Positions 20,978 to 30,830 of a stretch of 64,000 bases of DNA are shown piece by piece. Under the pieces are notes generated by a model, which was given only the letters and a program-made list of their open reading frames with translations, had not been told where the DNA came from and made no database searches. A program made the translations under genes and the position numbers. Source of the stretch: Prochlorococcus sp. HOT208_60m_813I02 (GTDB taxonomy: Bacteria; Cyanobacteriota; Cyanobacteriia; PCC-6307; Cyanobiaceae); the NCBI GenBank assembly GCA_002025865.1, contig MWOR01000148.1, forward strand, positions 1-64,000. Direction: 5' to 3'. Every line of letters starts with the position of its first letter. Within the stretch, counting starts at the first letter, position 1.

Positions 20978-21526
20978 ATGAAAGAAAAAGAAATTCAAGA
21001 GAATATGAATAAAAGTATTGAAGCCACACAAAGAAACTTTAATACAATCAGGACAGGTAGAGCTAATGCTTCCTTGTTAGACAGAATAAGTGTTGAGTAC
21101 TACGGAGCAGAAACACCAATCAAATCGCTTGCCACTATAAGCACTGTTGATTCACAAACAATCTCAATACAACCTTTCGATATCTCATGTTTACAAGCGA
21201 TAGAGAAATCTATTTCTATTAGTGATTTAGGTATTACTCCAAATAATGATGGGAAAGTAATAAGAATAAATGTTCCTCCTTTAACAGAAGAAAGAAGAAA
21301 AGAATTTTGTAAATTAGCCTCTAAATATGCTGAGGAAGGGAAAGTAGCCTTGAGAAATATCAGAAGAGATGCTGTTGATAAAGAAAAAAAAGACGAAAAA
21401 GATGGCCTTATTTCTATTGACGAATCGAGAGATAATCAATCTGAAATTCAGAAAATTACTGATAAATTTATCGCTTTAATAGAAACTAAATTGTCTGATA
21501 AAGAGAAGGAAATTCTAAAAGTTTGA
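20978..21526 (+). CDS. frr: Ribosome recycling factor
   Basis: RRF works with EF-G to split ribosomes after termination. The 182-residue protein is full length and has the typical [15 protein letters not shown] segment (about residues 21-35), LTEERRKEF (about 107-115) and [12 protein letters not shown]. It follows pyrH closely, and its stop codon overlaps the TTG start of the flavoprotein gene, so the three are probably one operon. Confidence 0.98.
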   Translation: MKEKEIQENMNKSIEATQRNFNTIRTGRANASLLDRISVEYYGAETPIKSLATISTVDSQTISIQPFDISCLQAIEKSISISDLGITPNNDGKVIRINVPPLTEERRKEFCKLASKYAEEGKVALRNIRRDAVDKEKKDEKDGLISIDESRDNQSEIQKITDKFIALIETKLSDKEKEILKV

Positions 21527-22656
21527 CAGAATTTGACGTTGTAATAATTGGTGGAGGTCTATCAGGATCTTCCACTGCTCTTAACCTATCAAAGAAAGGA
21601 TATTCAGTTTTAATTATTGAAAAAGAAAAATCCAAAGATTACAAACCATGTGCAGGTGGGATGGCATCTTCAATGCAAAGATTTCTTCCTTTAAATATAG
21701 AAGATTGCATAGAATCAAAAATTAAAAATGTTGAATTCAGATGGAAGGCTACAGATAATGTAACTGCTGATCTAACTGGTGAATCTCCATTTTGGATAAT
21801 TAAAAGAGAGAAACTTGATCAATTATTACTTGATGAGTCCTTAAATAATGGAGCTCAGATAATGAGACCATTATTAATAGAAACAATTATAAAAAAAAAT
21901 GATAAATGGGAAATTACTTGCAATAACAAAATAAAATATATTTCAGAATTTCTTGTAATTGCAGATGGGTCCCAATCGAAATGGGCGAGTTATTTCAATT
22001 TAGGGCCAAGAAAACCGAAATTTGCGAACACAATCTCATTAAGATTAAAAGGGTTAGGTGAAATCCCTAGAGATGCAGTTAGATTTGAGTTTGGATTTAT
22101 AAAATATGGTTTTGCATGGGCATTCCCCCTAAGGGAAAGCTTAAATATTGGTTTAGGTACTTTTATAAATAATGGTCTTCTAGAAAATCAGGCTATAAAT
22201 AAACAAGTAATCAGAAGCTTCGGTTTTGATGATTATCCTCATAAAACAATTAGCAAGAAACTGAGAATATGGAATGGCTTTAACTTAATTAATGGTGACA
22301 AAGTTTTAGCGGTTGGAGATGCAGCATCTCTATGTGATCCATTTTTAGCTGAAGGAATTAGACCATCTTTAATTAGCAGTTTTTATGCTGCAGAATATAT
22401 AGATCAGTTTCTATCAGGAAAAGTAGATGATTTAAATCTTTACACAAAAAAAATTAACAGCATTTGGGGGAAATCAATGGCTTGGGGGAGGAGGATAGCA
22501 CAAGTATTTTATAGATTTCCCAGAACTGGATACCAATTAGGAGTCAAAAGAAAAACAGCACCTAAACGTATTGCTCAAATATTATCAGGAGAAATGAGTT
22601 ATGAAGATATTGCAAAAAGAGTTATCAGAAGACTTTTAACAAAAAGTGGGACTTAA
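21523..22656 (+). CDS. Geranylgeranyl-reductase-family FAD oxidoreductase
   Basis: A 377-residue flavoprotein. The N-terminal Rossmann motif is [21 protein letters not shown] (shown in part, GGGLSGS at about 10-16), followed by [10 protein letters not shown], and the second FAD motif [22 protein letters not shown] (in part GDAASLCDP) near residue 260. This is the pattern of the GGR family that includes ChlP, which saturates the phytol tail. It is probably a paralogue of ChlP; the true substrate is not clear. The TTG start overlaps the frr stop (TTGA), so expression is likely coupled to frr. Confidence 0.85.
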   Translation: MTEFDVVIIGGGLSGSSTALNLSKKGYSVLIIEKEKSKDYKPCAGGMASSMQRFLPLNIEDCIESKIKNVEFRWKATDNVTADLTGESPFWIIKREKLDQLLLDESLNNGAQIMRPLLIETIIKKNDKWEITCNNKIKYISEFLVIADGSQSKWASYFNLGPRKPKFANTISLRLKGLGEIPRDAVRFEFGFIKYGFAWAFPLRESLNIGLGTFINNGLLENQAINKQVIRSFGFDDYPHKTISKKLRIWNGFNLINGDKVLAVGDAASLCDPFLAEGIRPSLISSFYAAEYIDQFLSGKVDDLNLYTKKINSIWGKSMAWGRRIAQVFYRFPRTGYQLGVKRKTAPKRIAQILSGEMSYEDIAKRVIRRLLTKSGT

Positions 22657-22680
22657 TTCTTTTTCAATTCAAACTTAAAT

Positions 22681-23682
22681 TTAGTTAGCAGAAATCAATT
22701 TGTGATTTTTGATCTCTGAATATCTCTTAAGTAGCAGTTCTTCCAATTCTTCTATAGCTTTACTGAACCCAGTGATACCTTCACTAAGCTTTTCACTTGC
22801 CATTTGATCTTCTAACATACTTAATCTAAAATCTTTTTCTTCAAATTCGTAGTTAATAGAATTATTCATTTGGATACTTACATCTAATTTTCTAACTAAC
22901 TCTCCTTTTTCTTTTTTCAGTTCCTCAAGAAATTTTGGCGCAATTGTCAAAAGATCGCAACCTGCTAATTCTTTTATTTCATCAAGATTTCTAAAACTCG
23001 CTCCCATTACTTCTGTCTTGAAACCCTTTTCTTTAAAGTAATTGTATATTTGCGTAACCGAAATAACACCAGGGTCTTCAGCACCAACAAAACTGGTTTT
23101 ACCAGTTTTTGCTTTATGCCAATCCAAGATGCGACCAACGAACGGAGAAATTAGAGTTATCTTTGCATTGGCACAAGTTACTGCTTGGCAGAAGTTAAAA
23201 AGTAAAGTTAAGTTGCACTTAATACCCTCTTTTTCCAAAATTTCAGCTGCCTTAATTCCCTCCCAAGTTGCAGCAATCTTAATCAAAATTCTTTCCTTTT
23301 CAATTCCAAAATTTTTGTAAAGATTGATCAATTTTCTCGCTTTTTCTACCGTAGCTTCGGTGTCAAAGCTAAGTCTTGCATCAACTTCTGTAGATACGCG
23401 CCCTGAAATAATTTTCAATATTTCTTTTCCAAAAAATACTGAAACCTGGTCAACAGTTTCTTTGATTAATTCAATTTTGGAGAATCCTTGGGGCAATGCA
23501 TTTTCTGAACTTTCTAAAGCTTTATCAATTAATTTCACATAATCAGGGTTCTTAGCAGCAGCAAGTATTAGTGATGGATTGGTGGTAGCGTCCCTTGGTT
23601 GAAATTTTTTTATCGAATCTAAATCTCCAGTATCAGCAACAACAACGGTCATTGAGGACAATTGCTCTAAAATTGATTTCAT
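22681..23682 (-). CDS. tal: Transaldolase
   Basis: Transaldolase B-type enzyme of 333 residues in the pentose phosphate pathway. It transfers a dihydroxyacetone unit through a Schiff base on Lys. Signatures are VVADTGD near the start, [12 protein letters not shown] (about 29-40) and [17 protein letters not shown] (about 127-143) with the active Lys. ATG at 23682 gives the usual N-terminus MKSILEQLS; an upstream in-frame start at 23706 would add eight atypical residues. In marine cyanobacteria this gene is also carried by phages, but this copy is the host one by context. Confidence 0.97.
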   Translation of the reverse strand: MKSILEQLSSMTVVVADTGDLDSIKKFQPRDATTNPSLILAAAKNPDYVKLIDKALESSENALPQGFSKIELIKETVDQVSVFFGKEILKIISGRVSTEVDARLSFDTEATVEKARKLINLYKNFGIEKERILIKIAATWEGIKAAEILEKEGIKCNLTLLFNFCQAVTCANAKITLISPFVGRILDWHKAKTGKTSFVGAEDPGVISVTQIYNYFKEKGFKTEVMGASFRNLDEIKELAGCDLLTIAPKFLEELKKEKGELVRKLDVSIQMNNSINYEFEEKDFRLSMLEDQMASEKLSEGITGFSKAIEELEELLLKRYSEIKNHKLISAN

Positions 23683-23772
23683 ATCTAGATAATCATATAT
23701 ATACATAAACTAGCTTTTATTCCTGATGAAATCATCAGTTAATCAACTAAATATTTATAAAATAGGAAAATT

Positions 23773-25524
23773 TTAGGGTTTTTTAACAATCATTCCATGA
23801 TCTTTAACCTTGGGAGGTATTTTTTCAATTACTATCAAACTCTCGATAATTTCTTTCGCAACTGGTACAGCTACAGTTGAGCCATATGCAAAAGACTTAG
23901 ATGGCTCATCAACTACTACTAAAACAGCATATTTCGGATCATTAACTGGTAAGGTCGCTACAAAACTACAAACTTTTTTGCTTGTATAGGAACCATTTAA
24001 GGCTTTTTGGGAAGTGCCCGTTTTCCCCGCTATTCTATAACCCTCGATTTTCACTCCAGATCCACTACCTTTATCAACTACACTCTCCATCCATTCAAGA
24101 ACAGTTTTAGAAACTTCATCTGAAAAAAATTGTTTTTTTGGATTTTTATTTACTCTTTCATTGAAAGTTGAGGTTACATGAGGAGTCACTTCAAAACCAC
24201 CATTTGCTAGAGCCGCATGAAGTTGAACCAATTTAAGTGGCGAGATTGAGAACCCTTTACCAAATGAAGTTACAGCAGGCTCAATTGATTGATTTACAAA
24301 TAAATCCCTTCTCTTTAGTTGGCCAGCAGTTGATGCAAATAAGTCAGTCTCTAAATTTTTATTTATACCTAAATTTTTTAGCCAATCCCAATAAATTTTA
24401 GGGTCTAAATTTTGCATTATTTTTACCATCCCAACATTACTTGAAACCTGCAATACTTTTGGATAGTCAATGTATCCGTTACCTTTTTTATTCCAATTCG
24501 AAAGTGTCCATCCTCCAACCTTAATCTCTCCAATATCTTCAACTACTCCATCTTTCTGGATTACTTTTTCTTCTAACGCTATGGCAAGATTAATAGGTTT
24601 AAAAGTTGAACCAGGCTCAAATAAATCTTGAGAATACCAACCTCTAAAAAGTTCAGAATTATACTGCCAAAATTTATTTGGATCATATGACGGGAATGTA
24701 ACCAAGGAAAGAATCCGGCCATTATTAACATCCATAACTATGGCAAATCCCTTCTTTGCTTTCCATTTGCTTACTTGCTTTGATAATGCATTGAATGACG
24801 CTTTCTGTAATTTTGAATCTATAGTTAGGCCTAAACTTTTGTAATCAGAAATAAAATCACCTGGGGCTGAATTATCGGGTAGAGGAGTTCCGTCTCCTCC
24901 TTTTTTTATTAAATTACTTTTATCAAAAACTTTAATTTGATTATCTAAATGAAGCTCTAAACCTGCTGAAGCCTTATTCTCATCATTAACAAAACCTACA
25001 AGATTAGAGTAAAGCTCTCCTTGGGGATAATATCTCTGCGAATATTTAAACAAATCAAGTCCGCTTATTTGAAGGTTCTTAATCTTTTCTGCCTTTTCTT
25101 CGGAAATTTTATCCAAAAGCTTGATACCAATCATTTTATTATTAAATTTCTCAACGAGCTTTTCATTATTAATATCCAAGATAGATGACAATTTTTTTGT
25201 AACTTCTTCAATACTGCGAACTCTATTAATTAAATCACCAGGAAAATTAAAATATTTTGGATGGGCCCATAATTTGTAGAGAGGTTTATCGTAAGCAATT
25301 AGTCTATTATTTCTATCAACAATTGATCTTCTTTTTTTTAAGGCGTTAATTTTAGAAGACTGTATTAATCTGGCTTTCCTTTGCAAATCAGAAGCGTTAA
25401 AGACTTGCAATTTAACTAACCTACCAAACAAACAAAATATTAGTATTAAGCTAAAAATATAAAGAAATTTAAATCTTCTTTGATCAAGGGGTGTTAGACG
25501 AACAATTTTTTTATATTTTTTCAT
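23773..25524 (-). CDS. ftsI: Peptidoglycan transpeptidase, PBP3-type
   Basis: FtsI cross-links septal peptidoglycan. The 583-residue protein has a cytoplasmic basic tail, one membrane anchor (about residues 20-40), a PBP dimer domain, and the penicillin-binding motifs STFK (306-309), SSN (361-363) and KTG (501-503). ATG at 25524 shares its A with the TGA stop of the upstream gene (TGATG), so translation is tightly coupled. The upstream gene encodes an FtsL-like small membrane protein, matching the usual ftsL-ftsI order. Confidence 0.95.
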   Translation of the reverse strand: MKKYKKIVRLTPLDQRRFKFLYIFSLILIFCLFGRLVKLQVFNASDLQRKARLIQSSKINALKKRRSIVDRNNRLIAYDKPLYKLWAHPKYFNFPGDLINRVRSIEEVTKKLSSILDINNEKLVEKFNNKMIGIKLLDKISEEKAEKIKNLQISGLDLFKYSQRYYPQGELYSNLVGFVNDENKASAGLELHLDNQIKVFDKSNLIKKGGDGTPLPDNSAPGDFISDYKSLGLTIDSKLQKASFNALSKQVSKWKAKKGFAIVMDVNNGRILSLVTFPSYDPNKFWQYNSELFRGWYSQDLFEPGSTFKPINLAIALEEKVIQKDGVVEDIGEIKVGGWTLSNWNKKGNGYIDYPKVLQVSSNVGMVKIMQNLDPKIYWDWLKNLGINKNLETDLFASTAGQLKRRDLFVNQSIEPAVTSFGKGFSISPLKLVQLHAALANGGFEVTPHVTSTFNERVNKNPKKQFFSDEVSKTVLEWMESVVDKGSGSGVKIEGYRIAGKTGTSQKALNGSYTSKKVCSFVATLPVNDPKYAVLVVVDEPSKSFAYGSTVAVPVAKEIIESLIVIEKIPPKVKDHGMIVKKP

Positions 25525-25952
25525 CAATATCCCCTTTGATATTTGCTATCTACAAAACCTTGAATAAAACTACTTAAATTTTTCTTAAATAAACTTTCTT
25601 TTTTTTCTAGAAGTTTATCTAGATAGATTAAATCTTTAGGTTTAGTTTTTGTATAAGTATTAATAGACTCAAGTTCACTAATATAAAATTCCTCAATTTT
25701 GGAAATATAATCAATAAGATTATTATTGATAGCTCTTGTTTTGGATAAGTTTTTATATGTATTTGACCATTTTCTTTGACTATTAAAAGATAAGAAAAAC
25801 AAGGTGAAAATTAATACCAAAAGAGAAATATTAATGGTGTCGAAAATTAGATGTATTAATTTAACGTTAATTATAGATATTTTTTCATAGTTTTTTTTAC
25901 TTTCATATAAAACTTTTTTTCTTAAATTAAGTTTATTCCCATAAGGTTTCAT
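25524..25952 (-). CDS. Small one-helix membrane protein, candidate FtsL-like
   Basis: I do not recognise the sequence itself. It is 142 residues with a basic cytoplasmic N-terminus, one hydrophobic helix (about 34-52, LIFDTINISLLVLIFTLFFL) and then a polar, probably coiled region to the end. This architecture (short tail, one helix, extracytoplasmic coil) and the position immediately upstream of and coupled to ftsI are those of FtsL, whose sequence is notoriously poorly conserved. The function is therefore an inference from shape and position. Confidence 0.6.
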   Translation of the reverse strand: MKPYGNKLNLRKKVLYESKKNYEKISIINVKLIHLIFDTINISLLVLIFTLFFLSFNSQRKWSNTYKNLSKTRAINNNLIDYISKIEEFYISELESINTYTKTKPKDLIYLDKLLEKKESLFKKNLSSFIQGFVDSKYQRGY

Positions 25953-26034
25953 CTATGATTTATTTTTAATAAAAGAAGTGTTATTAATTAAATAACCATC
26001 TTTTTGTTTGATTCGCAAGTAAAAATTAAATTCT

Positions 26035-27396
26035 TTAAGTCCTCAATAAAAACAAATTTAAGAAAGTCAATCCATTCCATAAAGAATGCATAATCACTGA
26101 GGAAAATAAACTCCCTGAAGCAATTCTTGTAATTGCTAATCCAATCCCTAGTACAAATAATGGCGGCATTTCTCCCAAACTTAAATGAGCCAATGCAAAG
26201 ATAAAAGCTGAAACTACTATGCCCGAAATTACTCCAAAATCTCTTGAAAGAGTTGGCAGTAAAATACCGCGAAATATAATCTCTTCAAATAGAGGAGCTA
26301 ATAGAGTTGTTGTTACAAATAATAGAAAAAATGATAAGTAATTATTATTATTAAGAACAATTTCCAGCAAGGGGTTACTACCATGCTGATTTTCGATCAG
26401 ACTATTCATAATTAGAGAGATCAATAAAACAAAAGGAACAATTGTTAACCAACCTTTAATTCCCTGAATAATTGCATATTTTATTGGCAAGAAATTGAAC
26501 TGTAAATAATCCTTTTTAAAAGTAAATTCACCATTCAAGGATTTAATTTGATAAAAAACTATCCATAATGGCGGAATAGCCATAAAAAGATATCCAAAGA
26601 AAATTTTTAAAGATTGAGACAATTCATTAGAGATATTTTTAGAAAAAAGTTCAACCAAACTGATAGAAAATAAAGGTGATACCACTTCTCCTAAAACAAC
26701 AAATCCACCTGCAATTAATAAAACCATATCTATTAATTCTAAATCTAAGGATTTAATTTCTTTCCAACAAAACTTTTTCATAGATATGGTTTTCCATAAT
26801 ATTTTTAAAGCCAGAATAGAGCCAATAAGTATTGTTAAAAGAGGAATTAGTCTTATGGCTAATATTTTAAAAAACATTTTTCTTGAAAATGATTTTGTTA
26901 TTAATGCACTATCGTCAAAATCAAATTTCCTGCTTAAAAGGTGATATAAAAATCTATCATCTTTAAATAAATTAAATTTATCAGAATTTGCTTTATATGA
27001 ATTATTATTAGATTTTTTTTCTATCTCATCAATCAGAAATTTAAAGTTTTTATCTTTAAAATCTTTGGATATATTTTTATAAATTAAAGAATCATTTGAT
27101 TCTGAAGTGATTATTAGAATTAATTTATTTCTTTCAGTTAGCTCTTCAAATGAGACCTCAGAGAGTGATTTATTTATTTGATCAACAGGATCATTAATGA
27201 TAAAAAATTTTTTAAAATTTATAGGTATTGATTGGACAGATAATTCAGCAATTTCTTGCTCTTTTTGACTAATATCAAATGAAACAGATGGTCTATTTAA
27301 ACTGTCTCTTAAGCCTTGTTGCCATACAAAAAAAGTTATGACGATAGAAATAAAAGCTAAAGTGAGTTTTGACTTAGAACTATTTTTAAAGATCAT
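26035..27396 (-). CDS. CPBP-family intramembrane metalloprotease
   Basis: A 453-residue membrane protein whose C-terminal half is the CPBP (Abi/CAAX) domain: EEIIFRG (about 368-374), FALAHLSLGE (about 400-409) and SVIMHSLWN near the end supply the Glu, His and His/Asn ligands. The first 180 residues are a non-membrane, mostly extracytoplasmic domain after a single N-terminal helix, which is common for the cyanobacterial members. Such proteases may act on prenylated or membrane proteins; the target is unknown. Confidence 0.87.
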   Translation of the reverse strand: MIFKNSSKSKLTLAFISIVITFFVWQQGLRDSLNRPSVSFDISQKEQEIAELSVQSIPINFKKFFIINDPVDQINKSLSEVSFEELTERNKLILIITSESNDSLIYKNISKDFKDKNFKFLIDEIEKKSNNNSYKANSDKFNLFKDDRFLYHLLSRKFDFDDSALITKSFSRKMFFKILAIRLIPLLTILIGSILALKILWKTISMKKFCWKEIKSLDLELIDMVLLIAGGFVVLGEVVSPLFSISLVELFSKNISNELSQSLKIFFGYLFMAIPPLWIVFYQIKSLNGEFTFKKDYLQFNFLPIKYAIIQGIKGWLTIVPFVLLISLIMNSLIENQHGSNPLLEIVLNNNNYLSFFLLFVTTTLLAPLFEEIIFRGILLPTLSRDFGVISGIVVSAFIFALAHLSLGEMPPLFVLGIGLAITRIASGSLFSSVIMHSLWNGLTFLNLFLLRT

Positions 27397-27512
27397 AACT
27401 TATTATATTCTTAAAAACTATAGTTAGTTATCATTGAATTTCCTTATATTTATGTATCTATTTTAATCACGCCATGAGATGATTAAATTATCTTAATTTT
27501 CAAATTTATATA

Positions 27513-28841
27513 ATGGCTATAAGATTAGTTTTAGTTAGGCACGGACTAAGCAGTTTCAATGCAAAGGGATTAATTCAAGGAAGAACAGACGATTCATTAT
27601 TAACTGATGAAGGATACGAACAAGCCCGAAAAGCAGGAAATGCATTATCAAAAATAAACTTTGATAAAATCTATTCTTCCCCACTTGTGAGAGCGGCAGA
27701 GACTGCAAAAACAATTAAAAAGACCTTCAATAAAGAACAAGAAATTGTATTCGATGATAATTTGCTAGAGGTAGATCTTAGTGAATGGTCTGGTCTGAAA
27801 ATTGATGAAATAAAAAAGAAATTTCCAGAAATTTACCCTGTGTGGAAAAATGATCCAGAAAATCTAATCTTAAAAAGAAAAGACAATAAAACTTATAAAC
27901 CAATTCAAGAGTTATTTTTGCAAGCAACAAATTTTGTAGAAGATATTCTAAAAATTTATCTCGACAAAGATGATGTAAATATTTTAGTTGTAGGACATAA
28001 TGCAATTCTCAGATGTTTAATACTATTGTTATTAGGAAAGCCTAAGCAAGGTTTTAGAAAAATAAGATTAGAAAATGCTTCTTTCTCGATACTCAATATT
28101 TCAAGGAAAGATAACTTTTACAAGACCCAAATTGAATGCTTAAATCAAACTTCCCATCTGAATAAAAATATTCCAAATCAAATTGGCGATTCTAGAATAT
28201 TTCTTATAAGGCATGGTGAAACTAACTGGAACAAAGAAGGTAGATTTCAAGGCCAAATTGATATCCCTTTAAATGAAAACGGAAAAGATCAAGCTAGAAA
28301 GACTTTTGAATATTTGAGAAATATTGCTTTTAATAAGGCATTTTCAAGTTCAATGCATAGGCCTTTTGAGACTGCACAAATAATCCTTCAAAATAGAAAA
28401 AATTTAAAAATAGAAAGAACAGATGCACTTGTAGAAATTAGTCACGGATTATGGGAGGGTAAACTGGAAGCAGAAATCAGAGAAAAGTGGTCTGCTTTAC
28501 TAAAAAATTGGCATGATAAGCCAGAAGAAGTAATGATGCCAGAAGGTGAATCTATAAAAGATGTATCAGAAAGATCTGTAGAAGCTTTTGACAAAATCTG
28601 TTCATCTCAAGAGGATAATGATCAAACCCTTCTAGTTGCTCATGATGCAGTCAATAAAACTCTAATTTGCAACATCCTTGGCATTAATTATTCAAATATT
28701 TGGATGATAAAACAAGGTAATGGTGGCATAACTATAGTTGACCTTTTTAATGATCCCAATAAGCCCCCTGTGATTAGCGCTCTAAACATTACAACCCACC
28801 TGGGAGGAATAATTGATTCAACTGCTTTAGGTGCACTTTAA
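27513..28841 (+). CDS. Histidine phosphatase with two phosphoglycerate-mutase-like domains
   Basis: The 442-residue protein is an internal tandem of two histidine-phosphatase domains: LVRHGLSSFNAKG (about 8-20) with GHNAILR later, and LIRHGETNWNKEGRFQGQ (about 231-248) with AHDAVNK later. The second copy has the full set of conserved residues; the first keeps RHG and the second His. In cyanobacteria this two-domain architecture has been linked to phosphoserine phosphatase activity, so despite frequent annotation as phosphoglycerate mutase it may act in serine synthesis. It is divergent from the CPBP gene. Confidence 0.87.
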   Translation: MAIRLVLVRHGLSSFNAKGLIQGRTDDSLLTDEGYEQARKAGNALSKINFDKIYSSPLVRAAETAKTIKKTFNKEQEIVFDDNLLEVDLSEWSGLKIDEIKKKFPEIYPVWKNDPENLILKRKDNKTYKPIQELFLQATNFVEDILKIYLDKDDVNILVVGHNAILRCLILLLLGKPKQGFRKIRLENASFSILNISRKDNFYKTQIECLNQTSHLNKNIPNQIGDSRIFLIRHGETNWNKEGRFQGQIDIPLNENGKDQARKTFEYLRNIAFNKAFSSSMHRPFETAQIILQNRKNLKIERTDALVEISHGLWEGKLEAEIREKWSALLKNWHDKPEEVMMPEGESIKDVSERSVEAFDKICSSQEDNDQTLLVAHDAVNKTLICNILGINYSNIWMIKQGNGGITIVDLFNDPNKPPVISALNITTHLGGIIDSTALGAL

Positions 28842-28847
28842 ATTAAA

Positions 28848-28867
28848 ACCTTTTTAAAGGTATTTTG
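28848..28867 (+). terminator. Possible weak terminator after the histidine phosphatase gene
   Basis: ACCTTT and AAAGGT pair around a very short loop just after the stop at 28841 and are followed by ATTTTGA. Only the 5-bp version with a 4-nt loop is sterically likely. It sits between two convergent genes (the phosphatase and lepB), where a terminator is expected. The stem is weak. Confidence 0.3.
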
Positions 28868-28893
28868 ATCAGGTCATATGCAGAAAAAGGTTG

Positions 28894-29553
28894 TTAATTA
28901 TTGAAAAAACCAACTTGATTAAGAGGCCAAAATCTGAAATATGCTTTACCGATTATCTCCTTTTTATGAAGAAATTTACTTCCAGGCCAATATCTTCCAT
29001 CCCAGCTATTTGACCTATTATCGCCTAAAACTAAAAAATGATCTTCAGGAACTTTTATGTTTTTAAATTTACCACATTGATTAAACAGTGATAATGAGCA
29101 TTTATAAGAGACATAAGGTTCAGAAATTAATTTATTATTTATGAATAATTCACCCTTAGTGTTTACACTTACAATTTCTCCTGGAAGTGCCACCACTCTT
29201 TTAATGTAAGCATCGCAAGCTTGATCCCTCAAACCAGGAATAAACGACATTGGAGGAAAACTCATAAAAAAACAATATCTTTTTTTTGGTAAAGGCTTAG
29301 ATCTTAATGAAATTAATTTTTCGTCAAAAGAGTAAGGTGAGTTAAAAACAACAATATCTCCTCTTTTTGGTAAAGAGTTCCTTAGCGAAAATTTTTCAAT
29401 AATTAACCTATCGTTTATTTGTAATTCTGGGAGCATTGAACCAGAGGGGATATAACGTGGTTCTGCCAAAAATGATCTACAAGAAGAAACAAAAAAAGTT
29501 AGTAGAATGAGGATTCCCCATTCTTTTAAAAAACTTTTAACAGAAGCAGGCAT
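28894..29553 (-). CDS. lepB: Signal peptidase I
   Basis: LepB cleaves signal peptides on the outer side of the membrane. The 219-residue protein has one N-terminal anchor, the nucleophile Ser in PSGSMLPELQINDRL (about residue 38), the general-base Lys in DAYIKRVVALPGE (about 118-122), and the GDNRSNSWDGRYWG-type block near 177-189. It is 30 bp downstream of the ArsC/Spx-like gene in a small minus-strand run. It is a typical cyanobacterial leader peptidase. Confidence 0.95.
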   Translation of the reverse strand: MPASVKSFLKEWGILILLTFFVSSCRSFLAEPRYIPSGSMLPELQINDRLIIEKFSLRNSLPKRGDIVVFNSPYSFDEKLISLRSKPLPKKRYCFFMSFPPMSFIPGLRDQACDAYIKRVVALPGEIVSVNTKGELFINNKLISEPYVSYKCSLSLFNQCGKFKNIKVPEDHFLVLGDNRSNSWDGRYWPGSKFLHKKEIIGKAYFRFWPLNQVGFFNN

Positions 29554-29582
29554 ACAATTAATAAAGTCTTGATTTTTTAAGC

Positions 29583-29939
29583 TTATATAAATTGTTTGGC
29601 ATATTGAATTTCGTTAAAACCTAATATTACTTTCTTCCCTTCATAAATCAAAAATGGTCTTTTTATTAATTTGCCATCACTTAAAAGAAGTTGAATAATT
29701 TCTTTCCTTGTTAAACCATTAATATCAAGATTGAGAGTTTTAAAAGCTTTACCTCTTGTATTAAAAATACTTTTCTTATCATCAGAGAATTGTTTTAGAG
29801 CTAGATTTAAATAATTAACAAGTGGCGGTTCTTTTACAATATCAATTAATTGGAATTCGAAATCTTTGCTTTTAAGCCACTTTTCAGCTTTTCTGCAAGT
29901 AGAGCATTTTAAATAACTATAAAAAATTATTTTTTTCAA
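29583..29939 (-). CDS. ArsC/Spx-family thioredoxin-fold protein
   Basis: A 118-residue protein with the redox motif CSTCRKAEKWL (CxxC at about residues 12-15) and the family-wide N..RG and LIKRPFL (about 93-99, IKRP) segments. This places it in the ArsC/Spx/YffB superfamily. CxxC plus a short length fits the Spx/MgsR-like branch more than arsenate reductase, but the two cannot be separated with certainty by eye. It is located directly downstream of the pyrophosphatase-like gene (5 bp). Confidence 0.75.
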   Translation of the reverse strand: MKKIIFYSYLKCSTCRKAEKWLKSKDFEFQLIDIVKEPPLVNYLNLALKQFSDDKKSIFNTRGKAFKTLNLDINGLTRKEIIQLLLSDGKLIKRPFLIYEGKKVILGFNEIQYAKQFI

Positions 29940-29944
29940 TTTAA

Positions 29945-30490
29945 TTAACTAATTTTTGATTTCTTAAGTACTTTATAGTTTTTCCTTTTTAGGGGTATGC
30001 AACTTTTTAATAAATTTTCAACAACATCAAAATCCCTCCAACCGTCAATTTGAACAGTTCTTCCATCAAGTCCTTTACTTGTTCTAAAAAATTCAGCAAC
30101 ATCCTCAAGCTGATTAGGAGCAATTTGATTAATACTCACTATATTATCCTGCCTATGATTAGCAATAGGCACACACAAAAGTTTTCCATCATATGCACCA
30201 CAATCATGCATATCCAATACTCCAATAGGTCTAGCTTTTATTAAACAGCCCGCGAAAGTAGGCTCATCCATTATCACCATTGCATCAAGAGGAGCACCAT
30301 CATCAGCAAGGGTATTTGGGATAAAACCATAATCAAAAGGGTATCTCACTGAAGAATGCAATACTCTGTCTAAGGCCATAATTCCTGCATCAGAGCAATA
30401 TTCATATTTATTCCTACTCCCTGCAGGTATTTCAACAATAATATTTACTATTCCCTTCATTGGAGATGGAGGTATTGAACTAAGGTCCAT
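29945..30490 (-). CDS. ppa: Family I inorganic pyrophosphatase homologue with altered active site
   Basis: The 181-residue protein is clearly of family I: IPAGSRNKYE (about 21-30), DRVLHSSVRYPFDYGFIP (41-58), DGAPLD (64-69) and MHDCGAYDGK (94-103). In the signature D-x-D-P-x-D the middle, catalytic-base Asp is Ala66, and the conserved Tyr in the C-terminal FxxYK motif is Ser138. Other ligands (Asp64, Asp69, Asp96, Asp101, Lys103) remain. This suggests low or absent activity, or another substrate. A second copy with all residues is at 45227-45814. The gene overlaps the small protein gene upstream by 11 bp. Confidence 0.87.
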   Translation of the reverse strand: MDLSSIPPSPMKGIVNIIVEIPAGSRNKYEYCSDAGIMALDRVLHSSVRYPFDYGFIPNTLADDGAPLDAMVIMDEPTFAGCLIKARPIGVLDMHDCGAYDGKLLCVPIANHRQDNIVSINQIAPNQLEDVAEFFRTSKGLDGRTVQIDGWRDFDVVENLLKSCIPLKRKNYKVLKKSKIS

Positions 30491-30734
30491 CTTTCTTAAA
30501 ATCGTGATTATGAATTATCTCGTTTCCTTGAGATGGAGGTCTTCCAATTAAAACGCTTATTGAAGGTAAAAAAATTGTCAAAAAGGCAAAAATAATACCC
30601 AAAGATGTTATTGATAAACTCCTTATACTTAAGGGGTCATCATCATCTCTTTCAAAATCACTTCGAGCAGAACCATGAGAAGATTCTTCACTTGATTTAC
30701 CTTGAATAAAATGCTTTGATTTCGTGTAACTCAA
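30480..30734 (-). CDS. Small single-helix membrane protein
   Basis: An 84-residue product of unknown function: a polar, acidic N-terminal half (SEESSHGSARSDFERDDDDP), one membrane helix (about 42-62, SLSITSLGIIFAFLTIFLPSI) and a short tail. The TTG start at 30734 is weak, and the 3' end overlaps the pyrophosphatase start. Its place in the ppa-ArsC-lepB run is the only functional clue. I have seen similar single-helix proteins annotated as conserved cyanobacterial membrane proteins, but cannot name a family. Confidence 0.55.
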   Translation of the reverse strand: MSYTKSKHFIQGKSSEESSHGSARSDFERDDDDPLSIRSLSITSLGIIFAFLTIFLPSISVLIGRPPSQGNEIIHNHDFKKDGP

Positions 30735-30830
30735 GAACTCTTAATTGGTAAAGATTAAGGAGATAATTAAACATCATTATCCTACATTCAAAATGTCAAT
30801 AAATCAAAACATTGATTAGTAACTTTTTAA

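Noticed and set aside
22681..23682. Phage-derived transaldolase
   Set aside because: The host-type TalB with full motifs lies among core genes; phage versions are shorter and of a different family.
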